DNA of 5,460 nt, from the NCBI RefSeq assembly GCF_018336475.1, contig NZ_CP048741.1:2569639-2575098 (forward strand), written 5' to 3'. A program made the position numbers and the translations under genes. Position 1 is the first letter of the stretch; the number at the start of each line of letters is the position of its first letter. Of this stretch, positions 1-5,460 are shown piece after piece. The notes under the pieces were generated by a model, which was not told the origin of the DNA, made no database searches, and was given only the letters and a program-made list of their open reading frames with translations. This DNA comes from Romboutsia sp. 13368. GTDB taxonomy: Bacteria > Bacillota > Clostridia > Peptostreptococcales > Peptostreptococcaceae.

Positions 1-18
1 AAAATAAGATGATATAGT

Positions 19-24
19 TATACT
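19..24 (+). promoter_or_regulatory. Possible -10 box of the upstream rrn promoter (-35 outside window)
   Basis: TATACT matches the sigma-A -10 consensus at five of six positions, and an overlapping TATAGT lies at 13-18. A 17-bp spacer would put the -35 box before base 1, so it cannot be seen. Transcription would start near base 31 and give a leader of about 120 nt before 16S. A promoter just upstream of a rrn leader is expected, but this hexamer in AT-rich DNA is weak evidence alone. Confidence 0.35.
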
Positions 25-55
25 TGTCCTTAAGAAAAGGGCAAAACAAAAATGA

Positions 56-65
56 ACTTTGAAAA
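56..65 (+). promoter_or_regulatory. boxA-like antitermination element in the 16S leader
   Basis: ACTTTGAAAA resembles the CTTTGAAAA core of Gram-positive rrn boxA elements, which bind NusB-NusE so that RNA polymerase ignores Rho and intrinsic stops in untranslated rRNA. The same ten bases recur at 1846-1855 before 23S, as expected for paired leader and spacer boxA sites. It overlaps the outer end of the 16S processing stem, so it may also be conserved for pairing. Confidence 0.55.
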
Positions 66-84
66 TTAAACAGTAGGTTAATTT
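57..84 (+). other. 5' arm of the 16S pre-rRNA processing stem
   Basis: Bases 62-78 are perfectly complementary to 1665-1681 (17 bp). After a bulged T79 the helix continues as 80-83 with 1661-1664 and a G-U at 84/1660. On the outer side, 57-60 pair with 1683-1686 past a single mismatch. This closes the whole 16S into a loop, the classic RNase III substrate releasing pre-16S rRNA. Confidence 0.9.
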
Positions 85-151
85 ATAGAATTACAACTAA
101 CAAACCAAGCCAGATATTCAGATAATGATTAGTCTGAGCAGGTAACAACTT

Positions 152-1686
<1,535 letters not shown>

Positions 1687-1711
1687 TTCTTAATAAAAAT
1701 TAAAAACTCTA

Positions 1712-1740
1712 TTGACAAACTTCGACATATATTATAAAAT
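1712..1740 (+). promoter_or_regulatory. Predicted internal promoter in the 16S-tRNA spacer
   Basis: A perfect TTGACA -35 box (1712-1717) is followed after 17 bp by TAAAAT (1735-1740), a five-of-six -10 box. TATAAA at 1733-1738 and TATAAT at 1740-1745 overlap as alternatives with poorer spacing. An A/T-rich tract upstream could act as an UP element. Transcription would start near 1747, about 18 nt before the tRNA, and would produce tRNA-Ala, 23S and 5S without 16S. The boxA-like copy at 1846-1855 would lie in that transcript. The consensus fit is strong; activity is inferred. Confidence 0.6.
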
Positions 1741-1764
1741 ATAATTCGTTGTTAAAATAAAATA

Positions 1765-1840
1765 TAGAATGTAGCTCAGCTGGGAGAGCACTTGCCTTGC
1801 ACGCAAGGGGTCAGGAGTTCGATCCTCCTCATCTCCACCA
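1765..1840 (+). tRNA. tRNA-Ala (anticodon TGC), acceptor stem defective; possible pseudo-tRNA
   Basis: This 76-nt cloverleaf decodes GCN alanine codons through anticodon TGC (1798-1800). The D arm is GCTC/GAGC, the anticodon stem CTTGC/GCAAG, the variable loop five bases, the T stem AGGAG/CTCCT with loop TTCGATC, the discriminator is A73 and CCA is encoded. The acceptor stem is abnormal. The 3' strand CATCTCC is the usual one for clostridial tRNA-Ala and expects GGGGATG or GGAGATG at the 5' end, but the sequence reads TAGAATG. Pairs 1:72 (U-C), 2:71 (A-C) and 4:69 (A-C) are lost. G3:U70, the main alanine identity element, and pairs 5-7 remain. As read, RNase P cleavage and aminoacylation would probably be impaired. 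It may be a decayed copy with intact copies in other rrn operons, or an assembly or consensus error. It lies between 16S and 23S, 4 nt before the 23S processing stem. Confidence 0.85.
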
Positions 1841-1844
1841 TTAG

Positions 1845-1888
1845 TACTTTGAAAACTGCATAACATTTAGTGATATGACATCATTTTA
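1845..1888 (+). other. 5' arm of the 23S pre-rRNA processing stem
   Basis: Bases 1845-1869 are complementary to 4980-5004 over 25 positions, with one mismatch and one G-U pair. After an internal loop, 1880-1888 pair perfectly with 4964-4972. This closes the 2.9-kb 23S into a loop as a double-stranded substrate for RNase III-type enzymes. Confidence 0.9.
1846..1855 (+). promoter_or_regulatory. boxA-like antitermination element before 23S
   Basis: ACTTTGAAAA is identical to 56-65, and the match to Gram-positive boxA extends into the following ACTG. Bacterial rrn operons commonly carry a second boxA before 23S to keep the elongation complex antiterminated. It also forms the outer part of the 23S processing stem, so the two roles overlap. 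Confidence 0.55.
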
Positions 1889-1989
1889 AATATATATGAC
1901 AAGAAAAGTCTTAAAAATTACAACTTTAAGCACTGGAATAAACTGAGTGAATACGAAGTTTGTTCAGTAGCGATAACTTTTTAATAACT

Positions 1990-4889
<2,900 letters not shown>

Positions 4890-4891
4890 AA

Positions 4892-4909
4892 ATAAACCTA
4901 AAGGTTTAT
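4892..4909 (+). other. Small hairpin just after 23S
   Basis: ATAAACC (4892-4898) pairs with GGTTTAT (4903-4909) around a four-base loop. It starts three bases after the 23S 3' end and has no T run after it, so it is more likely a processing or folding element than a terminator. Confidence 0.6.
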
Positions 4910-4914
4910 ATCGC

Positions 4915-4957
4915 CAACCAAATCATTATTAGATAATAATAAGGATGATTTCGGTTG
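4915..4957 (+). other. Larger hairpin in the 23S-5S spacer
   Basis: The outer stem pairs 4915-4924 with 4947-4957, with one bulged C at 4952. An inner stem pairs 4925-4930 (ATTATT) with 4935-4940 (AATAAT), leaving 4941-4946 unpaired. It sits inside the 23S processing stem and probably folds co-transcriptionally. Confidence 0.6.
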
Positions 4958-4963
4958 CTAAAA

Positions 4964-5004
4964 TAAAATGATTAATATATAAATGATATGCAGTTTTCAG
5001 AGTA
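4964..5004 (+). other. 3' arm of the 23S pre-rRNA processing stem
   Basis: Bases 4980-5004 pair with 1845-1869 and 4964-4972 pair with 1880-1888. The arm ends about 20 bases before 5S, so cleavage would separate pre-23S from a 5S precursor that carries its own stem. Confidence 0.9.
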
Positions 5005-5018
5005 TTAACTCTAAAAAT

Positions 5019-5154
5019 AAAGATTATGTGGTTATTATAGCAAAGAGGATACACCTGTTCCCATACCGAACACAGAAGTTAAGCTCTTTAGCGCTAATGG
5101 TACTTGGTGGGCGACCGCCTGGGAGAGTAAGACGTAGCCACGTAATCTTTTTTT
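5019..5154 (+). other. Extended 5S precursor stem followed by T run
   Basis: Helix I of 5S continues outwards without interruption, pairing 5019-5034 with 5135-5150 (16 bp, two G-U). The 3' strand runs directly into a seven-T tract (5148-5154). Such an extended helix is the known substrate shape for RNase M5 in Firmicutes. With the T run it could also act as a weak terminator ahead of the main one at 5221. Confidence 0.7.
5026..5143 (+). rRNA. rrf: 5S ribosomal RNA, complete
   Basis: This 5S rRNA of the large subunit is about 118 nt, usual for Firmicutes. The internal sequence from ATTATAGC through CACCTGTTCCCATACCGAAC, GAAGTTAAGCTC and ATGGTACTTGGTGGG to GGGAGAGTAAGACG is unmistakable. The start is placed by aligning TAGC (5038-5041) with E. 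coli position 13. Helix I pairs 5026-5034 with 5135-5143, with two G-U pairs. Beside loop E, a common clostridial C-G pair appears as T-A (compensated), and the first loop E base is A where I expect G. Ends may differ by a base. Confidence 0.95.
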
Positions 5155-5220
5155 ATTTCTTAAGACATAAATAAAAGATATTATAAATCCTAAAAACACA
5201 ATTTTATTTAATTAGATTTT

Positions 5221-5250
5221 GCCGTTAATATTATTATATTAACGGCTTTT
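5221..5250 (+). terminator. Intrinsic terminator of the rrn operon
   Basis: A perfect 10-bp stem (GCCGTTAATA at 5221-5230 with TATTAACGGC at 5237-5246) has a six-base loop and is followed by TTTT and further A/T bases. The GC-rich pairs are at the stem base, next to the T run, as in a Rho-independent terminator. It lies about 78 bp after 5S, ends the operon and insulates the downstream gene. The bases between 5S and this hairpin show nothing else. Confidence 0.85.
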
Positions 5251-5384
5251 ATATTTATTAAAACAAATCTTAATGTTTAATTTATGGATTAATATATAGA
5301 TACAATAAAATAAAACAACTAAATTTATTAAAGAACAATAAATATAAATTTATAATCCCATATGACATGGTTAATATATAAATA
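5251..5384. other. AT-rich intergenic region, no gene seen
   Basis: This stretch is very AT-rich. I see no RNA gene or plausible coding frame in it. A perfect TATAAT at 5351-5356 with a poor -35 (TTAAAG, 5328-5333, 17-bp spacing) might be a second promoter for the downstream gene. Confidence 0.6.
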
Positions 5385-5393
5385 TGCTACAAT
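5385..5393 (+). promoter_or_regulatory. Extended -10 promoter for the downstream gene
   Basis: TGCTACAAT combines a TGn extension with TACAAT, a five-of-six -10 box. The nearest -35-like hexamer, ATGACA (5362-5367), is 20 bp away, too far to be ideal, but extended -10 promoters need it less. Transcription would start near 5400, giving a leader of about 19 nt that just contains the Shine-Dalgarno sequence. Confidence 0.5.
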
Positions 5394-5402
5394 ATATGTG
5401 AT

Positions 5403-5408
5403 AGGGGG
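5403..5408 (+). promoter_or_regulatory. Shine-Dalgarno sequence setting a TTG start
   Basis: AGGGGG lies ten bases before TTG (5419-5421) and can pair with the 16S tail CCTCCT, partly by G-U. It supports TTG over the in-frame GTG at 5398, which has no such sequence and would lie upstream of or at the predicted transcription start. Confidence 0.6.
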
Positions 5409-5418
5409 TTGTTTTAAA

Positions 5419-5460
5419 TTGATTAATTTTGTTAAGAAGAGAGATGGACGAGTAATACCT
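5419..5460 (+). CDS. ATP-cone protein, probably anaerobic ribonucleotide reductase NrdD, N-terminus only
   Basis: Only 14 codons are present before the window ends, reading MINFVKKRDGRVIP from a TTG start. The VKKRDGRVIP segment matches the opening strand of the ATP-cone, an allosteric nucleotide-binding domain at the N-terminus of many ribonucleotide reductases (typical form VIKRDGRVVPFD). These enzymes reduce ribonucleotides to deoxyribonucleotides for DNA synthesis. In a clostridium the oxygen-sensitive glycyl-radical class III enzyme NrdD is most likely; the B12-dependent class II enzyme, NrdA or another ATP-cone protein are alternatives. NrdR is unlikely because a zinc ribbon precedes its ATP-cone. 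No in-frame ATG is available nearby upstream. The gene follows the rrn terminator and has its own predicted promoter, so it is not part of the rRNA operon. Family assignment rests on about ten residues. Confidence 0.6.
   Translation, partial: MINFVKKRDGRVIP

Larger units (their letters stand above)
25..151 (+). other. rRNA operon leader (5' external transcribed spacer)
   Basis: This AT-rich stretch before 16S is transcribed but removed. It contains a small hairpin (26-31 with 37-42, one G-U pair, AT-rich loop), a boxA-like sequence (56-65), the 5' arm of the 16S processing stem (57-84) and a second small hairpin (118-123 with 132-137). No open reading frame of note fits here. The first hairpin overlaps the likely transcription start, so it may not lie wholly within the transcript. 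Confidence 0.7.
1841..1989 (+). other. tRNA-23S internal transcribed spacer (23S leader)
   Basis: This AT-rich spacer contains the boxA-like element, the 5' arm of the 23S processing stem (1845-1869, continuing at 1880-1888), a hairpin of 1942-1951 with 1959-1968 (several G-U pairs), and the left half of an 8-bp hairpin (1981-1988 with 1996-2003) that spans the 23S 5' end. Confidence 0.8.
4890..5025 (+). other. 23S-5S internal transcribed spacer
   Basis: This 136-nt AT-rich spacer has no tRNA gene. It holds two hairpins (4892-4909 and 4915-4957), the 3' arm of the 23S processing stem (4964-4972 and 4980-5004) and the outer strand of the 5S stem. No coding capacity is evident. Confidence 0.85.

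Noticed and set aside
4983..5174. Plus-strand open frame of 63 codons over 5S
   Set aside because: It reads straight through the 5S rRNA and its stem. The gene there is clearly 5S.
5381..5400. NrdR-type operator over the -10 of the reductase-like gene
   Set aside because: The AT-rich stretch has ACA and GTG flanks that recall NrdR boxes, but it does not align with the 16-base palindrome and only one poor copy is present; NrdR sites usually come in pairs.

Overview
This window is one complete bacterial ribosomal RNA operon on the + strand, ordered 16S rRNA - tRNA-Ala(TGC) - 23S rRNA - 5S rRNA. Part of its leader lies upstream, and the first 14 codons of the next gene lie at the right edge. 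The 16S sequence has the short V1 hairpin, short V3 and anti-Shine-Dalgarno tail of low-GC Gram-positive anaerobes. Together with the very AT-rich spacers and flanks, this points to Clostridiaceae (Clostridium sensu stricto). I cannot fix the species from memory.

Layout: 1-151 is the rrn leader; the main promoter is cut off by the window edge apart from a possible -10. It carries a boxA-like sequence and the 5' arm of the 16S processing stem. 152-1654 is 16S. 1655-1764 is a spacer with the 3' arm of the 16S stem and a strong-looking internal promoter. 1765-1840 is tRNA-Ala. 1841-1989 is the 23S leader, with a second boxA-like copy and the 5' arm of the 23S processing stem. 1990-4889 is 23S. 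4890-5025 is a spacer with two hairpins and the 3' arm of the 23S stem. 5026-5143 is 5S, closed by a 16-bp extended stem and a T run. A GC-headed intrinsic terminator sits at 5221-5250. The remaining flank is AT-rich and leads to an extended -10 promoter, a Shine-Dalgarno and a TTG-started ORF whose N-terminus looks like an ATP-cone, probably of a ribonucleotide reductase.

The pre-rRNA can be read as a processing programme. 16S and 23S are each looped out by long complementary flanks (RNase III-type stems), 5S sits on its own extended stem (RNase M5-type substrate), and the tRNA lies between the 16S and 23S stems, only 4 nt before the latter. The rRNAs look intact and wild type at the decoding centre, peptidyl-transferase centre and sarcin-ricin loop.

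The most unusual observation is the tRNA-Ala. Everything from the D arm to the encoded CCA is canonical, but the 5' strand of its acceptor stem cannot pair with the 3' strand at three of seven positions. An apparent sigma-A promoter immediately upstream and a short repeat shared with the 23S-5S spacer give this junction some history. I see no new defence, mobile or enzymatic system; the window is mostly ordinary ribosomal DNA.
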